Assembly: GCF_012932375.1 (NCBI RefSeq)
Contig: NZ_JAAIIG010000013.1
Span: forward strand, 1-63,125
Origin: Bifidobacterium olomucense
GTDB lineage: Bacteria > Actinomycetota > Actinomycetes > Actinomycetales > Bifidobacteriaceae
Length of the DNA stretch: 63,125 nucleotides
Direction of reading: 5' to 3'
The notes below the pieces were generated by a model, which ran no database searches, had not been told where the DNA came from, and saw only the letters and a program-made list of their open reading frames with translations. Positions 43,539 to 52,159 of this stretch are shown here, one piece after another. A program made the translations under genes and the position numbers. Position 1 is the first letter of the stretch. Every line of letters begins with the position of its first letter.

Positions 43539-44660
43539 CTATTGCTTGGCCACCTGGTCGATGGCGCCGGTGTAGAGCACGCTTGCGTAGTCGCCGCTCA
43601 CCTTGTCCAAGCTGCCTTGGGTTTTCAGGAATTCGGCGGTGGCCTTGAAGATGCCGGGAAGCTGGCCGTGGAAGATGTCGCTTTGGTCCTTGGCCTGCGG
43701 ATAGGTGTATCCGGCGAACTGCTTCTTCACGTCATCGACCGAGTTGCCGAGAATCGTGGAGATGGATTCCGCGGAGTCGTCTTCCTTGCTGGAGATCAGG
43801 CCGGCGGCATAGTTCTCCACCGCGGTCCAGGTTTCCATGACTTTCGGGTTGGCTTTGATGAAGGAGTCTGTGGCGAGTTCCATATCGTAGGTAGCGGAGC
43901 CGGTTTTGGCGGTGGCGGCGCTGGAGGTCACAATGGTGCCGCCGTCCGCCTTCAGCTTGCTCAGGACCGGGTCCCACACCCAGGCCGCGTCGATCTCGCC
44001 ACGGGTCCATGCGGCGGACATCTTGTCTGGGTCGAGGTTGATGAGGTTCACGCTGGTTTCGTTCATGCCCGCATTGTGCAGGGCGGAGAGCAGCGAGAAG
44101 TGCGACGTGGAGCCGAACGGCACGGCGATGTTCTTGCCGGCCAAGTCTTTGATGGACTTGTAGTCGCCGCCGCGGGCCACCAGAGATTCGGCGTCGCCGA
44201 TGATGTCGTGAATCCAGATCACCTTCACCGGCAGGTTCAGCGGAGCGGACGCCGCCCGCACCGCCGGAGAGGAGCCGGCCAGACCGATGTCCAGCGAGTT
44301 GGAGCCGAAGGCCTGAATCACGTCGCCACCGGAGTTGAACTGGCTCCACTGGATCGTGGCGTTCGGCAGACAGGCTTCCAGAAGGCCCTTGTCTTTGACG
44401 ATCAGATCCGCGTTCGGAATGGCCTGCCATGCGATGCGGATGGTGCCGGTGAAGTCCTCGTTCTTGGCACCCTCCACCGGGCAGTCGGTGACGGCCGCCC
44501 CTGAAGTGTTGCCGACCAGTTCGTCTGCGGTGGGCATTTTCGCGCAACCGGCAAGGCTGGTGAGCAACGTAGCGGAAACCAGCAATGCACCAATCTTACG
44601 GATTGTTTCACGGCGTGTTCCACGAATGCCAAGCATTGTTCCACAGGTTGTTTCACGCAT
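43539..44660 (-). CDS. ABC substrate-binding lipoprotein (TauA/SsuA-like)
   Basis: A 373-residue NMT1/NitT-type binding protein. A basic start and lipobox LAGC at Cys39 anchor it to the membrane. The mature part opens TIRIAWQAIPNADLIVKDKG, then FNSGGDVIQAFGSNSLDIGL, the usual TauA/SsuA pattern. GAGAGGA seven bases before ATG 44660 sets the start rather than the upstream frame. It likely binds taurine or another small sulfonate. Ligand assignment rests on context only. Confidence 0.85.
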   Translation of the reverse strand: MRETTCGTMLGIRGTRRETIRKIGALLVSATLLTSLAGCAKMPTADELVGNTSGAAVTDCPVEGAKNEDFTGTIRIAWQAIPNADLIVKDKGLLEACLPNATIQWSQFNSGGDVIQAFGSNSLDIGLAGSSPAVRAASAPLNLPVKVIWIHDIIGDAESLVARGGDYKSIKDLAGKNIAVPFGSTSHFSLLSALHNAGMNETSVNLINLDPDKMSAAWTRGEIDAAWVWDPVLSKLKADGGTIVTSSAATAKTGSATYDMELATDSFIKANPKVMETWTAVENYAAGLISSKEDDSAESISTILGNSVDDVKKQFAGYTYPQAKDQSDIFHGQLPGIFKATAEFLKTQGSLDKVSGDYASVLYTGAIDQVAKQ

Positions 44661-44703
44661 GTTCGATTCCTCTCTTATGACTACTCGGATGCTCACGCGA
44701 GCG

Positions 44704-45636
44704 TTATTCCTTGCCGACCCACGGAGTTACCAGATGGGTAATGCCCAGAATCAGCCAGTCGAGCAGCAGCGCCGCGATGCCGATCACGAAAATGCAGGCG
44801 ATGGTCAACGGCGTATTGAGCTCAGTACCGGAGAGGTAGGCCAGCGCGCCGATGCCGGGGATGCCGTTGTTGAGCTCGGCGGCCACCACGGTGGTCCATG
44901 CGAAGCCGATGGCCAGTCGAATGCCGTTCATAATGGATGGCAGGGCGCTCGGGAAGACCACGAACAGGAACGCCTTGGGCCGAGATGCGCCGAGGGACAG
45001 CGCCGAGTTGACGCGATCGCGGTTCACGCTGTTGATGCCGTCGACGGTGGCCAGCACGATCGGCGGGAATGCGGCCAGGAACAGCAGCCAGATCTTGGTG
45101 GTGTCGCCGATGCCGAACCAGACGATCAAGAGGCCAATGTAGCCCAGCGGCGGCAGGGCACGAATGAAGTTGATGTACGGCAGGATGATGCGGTTCAGCC
45201 AGCCGATCTCGGCCAGAATGAAGCCGACCAGCACGCCGACCACAATGCCCAAAGCCATGCCGACGCCGATACGCTCCAGAGAGACGACCAGATGCTGCCA
45301 GAGGAAGTACTGCTGCTCACCGCAGACGATACGCGAGGAGCCCTCCGACGCCGGCCGGCAGCTGTTGGCCTCGATGAACGCGTCCCACACGGCTTTGGGG
45401 CCGGGCAGGTACAGCGAGTTGATGAGTCCGGCCGAAGTGACCGCCCACCATACGGCGATCAGCAGTACGAGGGAGATAATCGGCTGGATTTTCTTCGACT
45501 TCATCCATGCCGGCATTGGCTTGCGCTTGGCAGTGGCCTCGCCTTCCACAATCGAGGTGCCGGCCACTGCGGTACCGGCCACCACCGGAGTCGGGGCACC
45601 GGTCGTACTGGGAGTCGGTGTTGTTGCATCGCTCAT
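44704..45636 (-). CDS. ABC permease, taurine/sulfonate type (TauC/SsuC-like)
   Basis: A 310-residue membrane protein with six segments after a Thr/Pro/Ala-rich cytoplasmic N-terminus. The EAA-like loop ALSLGASRPKAFLFVVFPSA lies near residue 214 and the GLRLAIGFAWTTVVAAEL pattern near residue 240. This is the first gene of the ABC trio in the transcript, 43 bp before the binding protein. It follows the GPH/MFS transporter gene. Confidence 0.88.
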   Translation of the reverse strand: MSDATTPTPSTTGAPTPVVAGTAVAGTSIVEGEATAKRKPMPAWMKSKKIQPIISLVLLIAVWWAVTSAGLINSLYLPGPKAVWDAFIEANSCRPASEGSSRIVCGEQQYFLWQHLVVSLERIGVGMALGIVVGVLVGFILAEIGWLNRIILPYINFIRALPPLGYIGLLIVWFGIGDTTKIWLLFLAAFPPIVLATVDGINSVNRDRVNSALSLGASRPKAFLFVVFPSALPSIMNGIRLAIGFAWTTVVAAELNNGIPGIGALAYLSGTELNTPLTIACIFVIGIAALLLDWLILGITHLVTPWVGKE

Positions 45637-45693
45637 AATCGTCTCTCCTTGTTATCTCAGGTTCTTCTCGTCGGCCCGGTTTCCCGCCGAACG

Positions 45694-47349
45694 TCACCGG
45701 TCGTCTGCCGCTGGCCCCTGCGGGTCGCGAATCGCCACTCCCGTACGGGCGGACAGTTCGCGGGCCTTGTCGAGTTCGTGGAAGTCAGGCCATTCAATCG
45801 TGCTGCCTTCCGGAGTGACACCGGTGGGAGTGATGCCTTCGTACTTGACGAGCAGCCGCGCCTCGTCACCGGTCAGGCCCTTGCGCTTGACGCGCAGCAC
45901 CTCGACGTTGTAGAGCACACGGTCGCGGCTTAAGGGATAGATCACGGCCAAGCACACGAAAGTGAGTAGGAAGAATACGCCCGGCACCAAGGTCGCCACG
46001 TTGTACAGCGCGGCTTTGGTCGCCGTGGACTGCACCGCGGTGGCGCCGGACTGGTAGCCCACCCAGTCGAGGGACAGGCCGGCCAGCTCGCCGGCAACCG
46101 CCTGACCGATCTTGCGGGCGAACGAGTAGCAGGAGAAGCAGGTCGCTTCCTCGCGGGTGTCTCTGGTGACTTCGATATCGTCGATCACATCGGTGATCAT
46201 GGCCCAGATCACGAGGTTGAAGCCCATCAGCGCGAAGTACATGAACACCGCGCCGATCAGGAACACCATGCCGTTGCGGGTTTGGATCACGAACAGCAGC
46301 AGCATGGCGACGGCACCGAGCGCCGAAGCGAACGAGCAGATCGTCTTGCGGCCGAAACGCTTGGTCAGAGGCTTGACGAACGGCACCACCAGGAACATCA
46401 CCGCCGTGCCGAGCAGACCGGAGATCGAGGCGAGCGCCGCCGAACCGAACACGTCGGTATACACGTAGGTCATCAGCTGGTTGCTGAACAGCTGGGCCAC
46501 GAGCAGGCTGAGCGCGGCCGCCACGATGCCGAGCATCGAACGGGAGGAGAAGGCGTTGACGATCATGTGGACCGGCGAGCGCTTCTCCCCTTCCTTTGCG
46601 TTCTGGTCCGGGTCGGGGTGTACGCGTTCGGTGACGTTGAAGTAGCAGATCACGTAGCCGATGAACGCGGCGATGGATACGACGGCCGCCACGATGGAGA
46701 AGATATGCGTGCCGTCGCCGCCGCGAATCACCTGATGGCCGTTCACTTTCTGGTAGATGACGATCGGGGCCACGATGCCGAGGATCAGGCCGCCGATGGT
46801 GCCGCCCATGCTGCGCATGGTGGACAGGCTGGTGCGGTCGTCGGCGTCGGCGGAAATCGTGGAGGCCAGGGAGCCGAACGGAATGTTGACGCAGGAGTAG
46901 AAGAAGCACCACACCACGTAGGTGATGGACATGTAGACGATCTTGACCCACATGGCGGCGTCGATGGCGAAGGTCTGGTACATGAGGAAGGACAGCAGCA
47001 CCAAAGGCGCGGTGAAACGCATCATGGTCACACGGAACTTGCCGCCCGGATGGTCCTTGGAGCGATCGACCACCACGCCGACGGTCACGTCCATCACCGC
47101 ATCGAGCAGACGGGCGAGCAGGAACAGCGTGCCCACGATGGTGCCGGGAACACCCATCACCTTGGTGTAGAAGATCATGAACCAGGTGCCGGCGAACACG
47201 AACATGAAGTCCGTGCCGAAGTCGCCGCACATGTATCCGATTTTGTCTCGCCAACCGAATGGCCGGACGTCAGGCGCGCTTGCCTCCGATGCCGTATCCG
47301 ACGCGGTTTCCGATGATGCCGCCTTGGCGGTGCTGTGTGTCTTTCCCAT
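45694..47349 (-). CDS. GPH-type MFS transporter
   Basis: A 551-residue membrane protein with 12 segments. WRDKIGYMCGDFGTDFMF and DAVMDVTVGVVVDRSKDHPG near residue 90 are the hallmark of the glycoside-pentoside-hexuronide:cation symporter group. It has a Ser/Ala-rich N-terminal tail and a ~60-residue soluble C-terminal tail, longer than usual. GAGAGG sets the start at ATG 47349. GPH members usually import glycosides, but this one sits between an amidohydrolase gene and a taurine-type ABC importer, so its substrate may be an amide-linked taurine compound. That is inference. Confidence 0.8.
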   Translation of the reverse strand: MGKTHSTAKAASSETASDTASEASAPDVRPFGWRDKIGYMCGDFGTDFMFVFAGTWFMIFYTKVMGVPGTIVGTLFLLARLLDAVMDVTVGVVVDRSKDHPGGKFRVTMMRFTAPLVLLSFLMYQTFAIDAAMWVKIVYMSITYVVWCFFYSCVNIPFGSLASTISADADDRTSLSTMRSMGGTIGGLILGIVAPIVIYQKVNGHQVIRGGDGTHIFSIVAAVVSIAAFIGYVICYFNVTERVHPDPDQNAKEGEKRSPVHMIVNAFSSRSMLGIVAAALSLLVAQLFSNQLMTYVYTDVFGSAALASISGLLGTAVMFLVVPFVKPLTKRFGRKTICSFASALGAVAMLLLFVIQTRNGMVFLIGAVFMYFALMGFNLVIWAMITDVIDDIEVTRDTREEATCFSCYSFARKIGQAVAGELAGLSLDWVGYQSGATAVQSTATKAALYNVATLVPGVFFLLTFVCLAVIYPLSRDRVLYNVEVLRVKRKGLTGDEARLLVKYEGITPTGVTPEGSTIEWPDFHELDKARELSARTGVAIRDPQGPAADDR

Positions 47350-47398
47350 AACGATGCCTCTCTTATCGTTGCGTGCCGGCGCGGTCAGCGCTCGGCGC

Positions 47399-49138
47399 TT
47401 ATGCCGTCCAAACCGTGGTTCCTTCCTTGATGGTTTCGAGTACATGGAGTTTGCGGACGCGAACCGCGGCTTCGGCCCGGTCCTGCTGCGGGTCATGCGG
47501 ACCCGGCTGTGTCGACACGGCCAGCGGGTCCGTGTCAAGAATGGTCATGTCGGCGAGTTTGCCGGCTTCCAACGTGCCCTTGCGCGCTTCCTCGCCGTAC
47601 TGGTAGGCGGCGTTGCGGGTGATGGCGCTGAATGCCTCCCATGCGCCGACGCATTGCGTCTGGTCGAGCGCCACACCGTATTTGGTGACGCGGGTCATCG
47701 CGCACCATGCGGCGAAGATGAGGTCCGGCGGCACGATCGGCGAATCGGTGTGGAAGGTGAAGGGAAGGTTGTAGCTCAGCGCATCATGTACGGCGGAGAT
47801 ACGCGAGGCACGCTTGAATCCCAGGTTCTTGATGTGGGCGTCGCCCCAGAACCAGCAGTGGGATACGAAGATGGAAGGAATCATGTGTACTGCGGCCATG
47901 CGCGCATACTGGTCGCGGCGAGTGAGCTGGCAATGAACCATCACCGGGCGCAGGTCGAACTTGTCGGGCTTGCTGCTGGCACGGTACGCGGCGGTGTACT
48001 GGGTGAGGAACTGTTCGCTGGCGGCGTCGCCGTTGCAGTGGGCCATCACCTTCCAGCCGCGTTCGAGGGCATGGTCGAGGAATGCGCGCATGGCTTCGTC
48101 GCTCAGGATGCCCGCGCCGCGATACCCGGCCGGCTCGCTGGTGTTGGTGTTGGCGTTGGCATGCGCGGATGCCGGCAGCGGCTTGTACGGTTCGCTCAGC
48201 CATGCGCCACGAGCTTGCGGAGAGCCGTCCACGAACAGTTTCACGCCGCCGAAACGCAGATGGTTCAAATATTGGATGCCTTCGCTGGTGCCGCCGCTGG
48301 CATAGGAGCCGACGGAATCGAATACGGCATCGAGATCCTGGCCCATCATCGGGTAGCAGGTCAGATCGAGCTTCAACTTGTGGGCTTCGGCCAGTTTGAC
48401 GAACCGTTCGGCGTATCCGGGGGCTGTCGCGCCATCCTGGCAGGTGGTGATGCCGTGGGAGGCGTATTCGTCTTGAATTGCGCCGACGAGTCCTTCGATG
48501 CCCTTCTTCGGCATTACGGCCGGGTGCATGAGAATAGGCATGATCGCCGGGGTTTCGGCGAAGTAGCCGTTGAGTTCGCCGTTCTCGTCGCGGCCGTACA
48601 CGCCGCCGGCCGGTGCTTCGGACTGCTGCAGGTCGAGGCCGATAAGCTTGAGCAGCGCGGTGTTGCAGATGATGACATGGCCGGAAACGTGGGCGATCAC
48701 CGTAGGCACGTCGCCAAGCAGGGCGTCGAGTACATGACGGTCGGGGTGTACGCCTTCAGCCAGCTCGTTTTGGTCATAATTAAAGCCGTGCAGCACGCCG
48801 CCAGCGGGCAGCGGATGCGCGGCAAGGAACGTCTTGAGCCGGGTGCCGATTTCGGCGAAATCCGCGCAGCCGGCCAAGTCGGCGTCCGTCAGACGCTGAC
48901 CCATGCCGGCGAAGTGCGAATGGGAGTCGATGAAGCCGGGCATCAGACATGCGCCGGCCAAGTCGCGCTCTTCAGGGTGACGGGCGCCCACGGTGACCAT
49001 CGAACGGGCACGATCACGAGCCTGCTCAAGGTCGCCGGCGAAGACGATGTGGCCGCGGTCGTCCGTCAGCAGCGCTTCGACGGTTGCGTCGGGCGCTGTC
49101 ATGGTGCGGATCGTGCCGCCGGTGTAAAGCGTTGCCAT
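47399..49138 (-). CDS. YtcJ-like metal-dependent amidohydrolase
   Basis: A 579-residue Amidohydro_3 protein. Metal ligands His73 and His75 lie in GFIDSHSH; HVSGHVIICNT near residue 150, DGSPQARGAWLSEPYKP near residue 310 and MAHCNGDAASEQFL near residue 355 fit the YtcJ/NfdA group. The best-studied relative cleaves N-substituted formamides. AAGGAG suits the second of two tandem ATGs. In this cluster it could release taurine, or another amine fed to the aminotransferase, from an amide. The actual substrate is unknown. Confidence 0.82.
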   Translation of the reverse strand: MATLYTGGTIRTMTAPDATVEALLTDDRGHIVFAGDLEQARDRARSMVTVGARHPEERDLAGACLMPGFIDSHSHFAGMGQRLTDADLAGCADFAEIGTRLKTFLAAHPLPAGGVLHGFNYDQNELAEGVHPDRHVLDALLGDVPTVIAHVSGHVIICNTALLKLIGLDLQQSEAPAGGVYGRDENGELNGYFAETPAIMPILMHPAVMPKKGIEGLVGAIQDEYASHGITTCQDGATAPGYAERFVKLAEAHKLKLDLTCYPMMGQDLDAVFDSVGSYASGGTSEGIQYLNHLRFGGVKLFVDGSPQARGAWLSEPYKPLPASAHANANTNTSEPAGYRGAGILSDEAMRAFLDHALERGWKVMAHCNGDAASEQFLTQYTAAYRASSKPDKFDLRPVMVHCQLTRRDQYARMAAVHMIPSIFVSHCWFWGDAHIKNLGFKRASRISAVHDALSYNLPFTFHTDSPIVPPDLIFAAWCAMTRVTKYGVALDQTQCVGAWEAFSAITRNAAYQYGEEARKGTLEAGKLADMTILDTDPLAVSTQPGPHDPQQDRAEAAVRVRKLHVLETIKEGTTVWTA

Positions 49139-49197
49139 CATCGTCTCCTTGGTGTTCTTACGTAGTTTTGCGGCCCTTGTACGCAGGATTGCGCACT

Positions 49198-49227
49198 GCT
49201 TCCCGCGTCCGGAACGATGCGGGAAGC
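49198..49227 (-). terminator. Hairpin between the ADH and amidohydrolase genes
   Basis: GCTTCCCGC (49198-49206) pairs exactly with GCGGGAAGC (49219-49227). No clear T run follows, so read-through into the amidohydrolase gene is likely. Confidence 0.55.
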
Positions 49228-49389
49228 GCGTGATGCCGCAGGTGATAGGTGAGTTGTACGGCCGGCAACCATCGATTCGGTTACGTAGCGCTTACGATTT
49301 GCGAACGTCGCGTTTCCGGTGAGTTACCAGCCGTTCACATACTGGGATCGGAGATATTCGACCCCGTCAGGGCCGGCCGGTCCGGTCGG

Positions 49390-50520
49390 TCAGTCGGTCG
49401 CGGCGAGATGCTCGTACATCTCCTGCAGCATCTCGTCGGTGATTTCGACTGGGTTGTTGTACAGGTTCGGGTGCCGGCTGATGCGCACCAGATCGGCGAT
49501 CTGGTCGGCGCTCAGGTTGAGGTCCTTCAAGCCCGTACGCAATCCCACCTTGACCTTGAGCTCATGGATGGCGTCGGCCATGGCATCGACATCCTCGAAA
49601 CCGATGGCGCGGGCGAACTCCTGTACGCGGCCATGCTGGGCGTCCTTGTTGACACGGGCGAACCAGTCAAGCGTCAAACCGCAGGCCTCGCCGTGCGGAA
49701 TGCCGTGGATGTTGGTCAACGGGAAGGAGCAGGCGTGCGAGGACGTGGTCTTCGGCAGGGTGAACGCAAGCCCTGCGATCACCGAGGCTTCGCACATCTT
49801 CTGACGGGCTTCTGCATTGTCCGGTTCGGCCACGGCGATCGGCAGATACTTGAAGACCAGCGGTGCGGCGTGAATGGCGCAGGCGTCGCAGATCGGCTGA
49901 TGACCCTTGCTCCAGTAGCCTTCGATCGCCTGGCTCAGCACATCCATACCGGTGGAGGCGGTGACGTGCGGCGGTACCGAATAGGTCAGTTCCGGGTCGA
50001 TGATGGCCACGGACGGGAAGAAACCGTCGGAAACAATCGGCGCCTTCTTGCCAAGCGCACGGTTGGTAAGCACCGAGACGCAGGTGACCTCGGAACCGGT
50101 GCCGGCGGTGGTCGGCACGGCGATAATCGGCAGATGCTCCTGAGGCATGGCCTTGCCGGTGCCGTGGTACTCGGTGATGGAGTCGTTCGTGAGCGCGATG
50201 CTGGCGGCCGACTTGGCGAGGTCCATCGCGCTGCCGCCGCCCATCGCGACGACGAACTTCAGATGCTTGTCGCGGATCAGGGCCGCGGCCTTGTCCACTT
50301 CGGTGACGTCCGGGTTGGGCGAGAAGTCGGAGAAGATTTCGGTGATCGCACCTTCAGAATCCTTGACGATGCGCTCGGCGGTACCGTTTTGCGCGAACAG
50401 ACGTTCGGAGACGAGCAGGCCGCCTTCCGTCAGTCCCATTTCGGCGGCAACGTCCTTGATCTCACGTACGCGGCCGTTGCCGAAGCGGATAGCGACCGGC
50501 TGCTGGTAGTCCCAAAGCAT
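49390..50520 (-). CDS. tauF: Iron-family alcohol dehydrogenase, probable sulfoacetaldehyde reductase
   Basis: A 376-residue group III alcohol dehydrogenase. The NAD(P)-binding GGGSAMDLAK is near residue 94 and PTTAGTGSEVT near residue 136. Canonical metal ligands would be Asp193, residue 197, His262 and His276; here residue 197 is Gln (TGMDVLSQAIE) rather than the usual His. Beside a Toa-like transaminase and a TauE exporter, it would reduce sulfoacetaldehyde to isethionate. A metal-dependent sulfoacetaldehyde reductase (TauF) was described from B. kashiwanohense. The assignment is by context and recall. Confidence 0.75.
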   Translation of the reverse strand: MLWDYQQPVAIRFGNGRVREIKDVAAEMGLTEGGLLVSERLFAQNGTAERIVKDSEGAITEIFSDFSPNPDVTEVDKAAALIRDKHLKFVVAMGGGSAMDLAKSAASIALTNDSITEYHGTGKAMPQEHLPIIAVPTTAGTGSEVTCVSVLTNRALGKKAPIVSDGFFPSVAIIDPELTYSVPPHVTASTGMDVLSQAIEGYWSKGHQPICDACAIHAAPLVFKYLPIAVAEPDNAEARQKMCEASVIAGLAFTLPKTTSSHACSFPLTNIHGIPHGEACGLTLDWFARVNKDAQHGRVQEFARAIGFEDVDAMADAIHELKVKVGLRTGLKDLNLSADQIADLVRISRHPNLYNNPVEITDEMLQEMYEHLAATD

Positions 50521-50550
50521 GATCGGTTTCCTTTCCTGCCGGAGCGCGGC

Positions 50551-51912
50551 TCAGTCGCAGAAGTTTTCGTCGACCCAGGTCAGAACTTCGTCCACCTTGG
50601 GCAGTTCGGCCTTGAGTTCCTCGGCGGTGATGGTCAGCGGCGGGCAGATGTTCACGTTGGTTTCACGGCCGAAGGTGAGGAAGCCCTTGTCCTTCAGGGC
50701 ACCCATGATCTTGCCCATCACCGGGTTGGCGGTGTGGTACGGGCTCATCAGCTCGCGGGTCTCCTTGTTCTTCACGATGGTCATGGCGGAGAACAGACCG
50801 ATGCAACGGGATTCGCCCACGCACTTGTGCTTGGCTTCCATCTCCTCCAGGAACGGCTTCAGGATGCCTTCCATCTCCTTGACATGGCCGGCGATGTCGT
50901 GTTCGACGTAGTAGTTGACGGCGGCGACGCCGGCGGCGCAGGCCAGCGTATGGCCGGAGTAGGTCAGGCCGCACTGCAGCACGTGATCGGTGAAGTAGTC
51001 GGAGATCTGCTTGGAGACCACCACGCCGCCCAGCGGCACATAACCGCAGGTGACGCCCTTGGCGAAGGTGAAGATATCGGGCTTGATGTCGAAGTTCTGC
51101 CAGGCGAACATCTTGCCGGTGCGGCACCAGCCGGCCATGACTTCGTCGCAGATCATCAGGATGCCGTACTTGTCGCACAGGGCGCGCACGCCTTCCATGT
51201 AGCCCTTGGGCGGCAGGATCACGCCGTTGGCACCGACGATGGATTCCATGAGGATCGCGGCCACGTCATCCGGATTCTCGTAGATAAGCTGGTCTTCGAG
51301 ACGCTTCAGGTAGAGGGCGGTGACCTTTTCGTCGTCCTCGCCGCGGTTGAAGCCGTCCTCATACATGTTCGGGTTCATGAAGTGTACGAAGCTCGGGGCT
51401 GCGCCGCCGGCCTCGGTGGCGAAACGACGCCAATCGCCGGATGCGAAGGATGCGCCCAGAGTGGATCCGTGGTAGGAGCGGTAGCAGCTGAAGATCTTCT
51501 GGCGGCCGGTGACCATGCGGGCCATCTTGATGGCGTTCTCGTTGGAGTCGGCACCGCCGTTGGTGAAGAACACGCGCTGGTAGAAGTCGTTGCCGGCCAG
51601 ATCGACGATCATCTTGGCGAGCTTGGACTTCGGCTCGGAAGCGTAGGCCGGGGCCATGAAGCACATCTTGCTGGCCTGGTCCTTGATGGCGTCCACGATC
51701 TCCGGCAGTTCGTGACCGAGGTTGGAACACACCAGCAGGGACGACATGTCGGCGTACTTGTTGCCGTCGTAATCGTACACGTAGATGCCCTTGGCGGACT
51801 TGACCGGCATCACCGGCTCGCCCTGCTTGTGCCAGGACTGCATTACGTATTCACGGTGCAGCTCGGCCACTTCTTCGCCGGTCAGTTCCTTGGTTGCCAG
51901 TGATTCGCTCAT
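50551..51912 (-). CDS. toa: Class III aminotransferase, probable taurine:2-oxoglutarate aminotransferase
   Basis: A 453-residue PLP enzyme of the omega-aminotransferase type. FFTNGGADSNENAIKMAR near residue 115 binds the phosphate, ICDEVMAGWCRTGKMF near residue 254 holds the PLP-pairing Asp, and Lys285 in FTFAKGVTCGY forms the Schiff base. Length fits Toa. It would move the amino group of taurine to 2-oxoglutarate, yielding glutamate and sulfoacetaldehyde for the reductase 30 bp downstream. Other omega-amino acids are possible. AAGGAC lies before the ATG. It is the first gene of the operon. Confidence 0.78.
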   Translation of the reverse strand: MSESLATKELTGEEVAELHREYVMQSWHKQGEPVMPVKSAKGIYVYDYDGNKYADMSSLLVCSNLGHELPEIVDAIKDQASKMCFMAPAYASEPKSKLAKMIVDLAGNDFYQRVFFTNGGADSNENAIKMARMVTGRQKIFSCYRSYHGSTLGASFASGDWRRFATEAGGAAPSFVHFMNPNMYEDGFNRGEDDEKVTALYLKRLEDQLIYENPDDVAAILMESIVGANGVILPPKGYMEGVRALCDKYGILMICDEVMAGWCRTGKMFAWQNFDIKPDIFTFAKGVTCGYVPLGGVVVSKQISDYFTDHVLQCGLTYSGHTLACAAGVAAVNYYVEHDIAGHVKEMEGILKPFLEEMEAKHKCVGESRCIGLFSAMTIVKNKETRELMSPYHTANPVMGKIMGALKDKGFLTFGRETNVNICPPLTITAEELKAELPKVDEVLTWVDENFCD

Positions 51913-51991
51913 CGTCTCGTCCTTTCATGGGGCTTTGGGTAGCCGAACAGATGAGATCCAATGCGCAAAGAAATGTGCACGATACACAATC

Positions 51992-52005
51992 GAAACAATT
52001 GTTTC
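51992..52005. promoter_or_regulatory. Palindrome upstream of the aminotransferase gene
   Basis: GAAACAATTGTTTC is a perfect 14-bp palindrome, nested within CGCAAA...TTTGCG and GCACGAT...ATCG partial repeats. It lies 80 bp before the operon's first start codon and could be the site for the PucR-type regulator encoded next door. Confidence 0.5.
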
Positions 52006-52132
52006 CGGTGCATCGTTTTGCGTTTCTCAGAAGTCATCCGCTCGGCGACTGCATGAAATCCTTGTGGATTCCTTGGTTGCTTTGCAGTCTATGAGCGAAC
52101 ACGCTGCCGTTCTATATTGCAGAACCTAAAGA

Positions 52133-52154
52133 TGATTGTGCTCCAGCACAATCA
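52133..52154 (-). terminator. Hairpin after the pucR-type gene
   Basis: TGATTGTGCT pairs with AGCACAATCA immediately after the stop codon at 52160, followed on the minus strand by TCTTTAGG. It separates the regulator transcript from the aminotransferase operon. Confidence 0.65.
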
Positions 52155-52159
52155 CTTAC

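Noticed and set aside
47177..49165. 662-codon open frame on the plus strand
   Set aside because: Antisense to the amidohydrolase gene with its HxH motif; repetitive Arg/Gly/Val composition.
49249..51903. 884-codon open frame on the plus strand
   Set aside because: Antisense to the alcohol dehydrogenase and aminotransferase genes, both with full catalytic motifs. Long antisense frames are expected in GC-rich codon usage.
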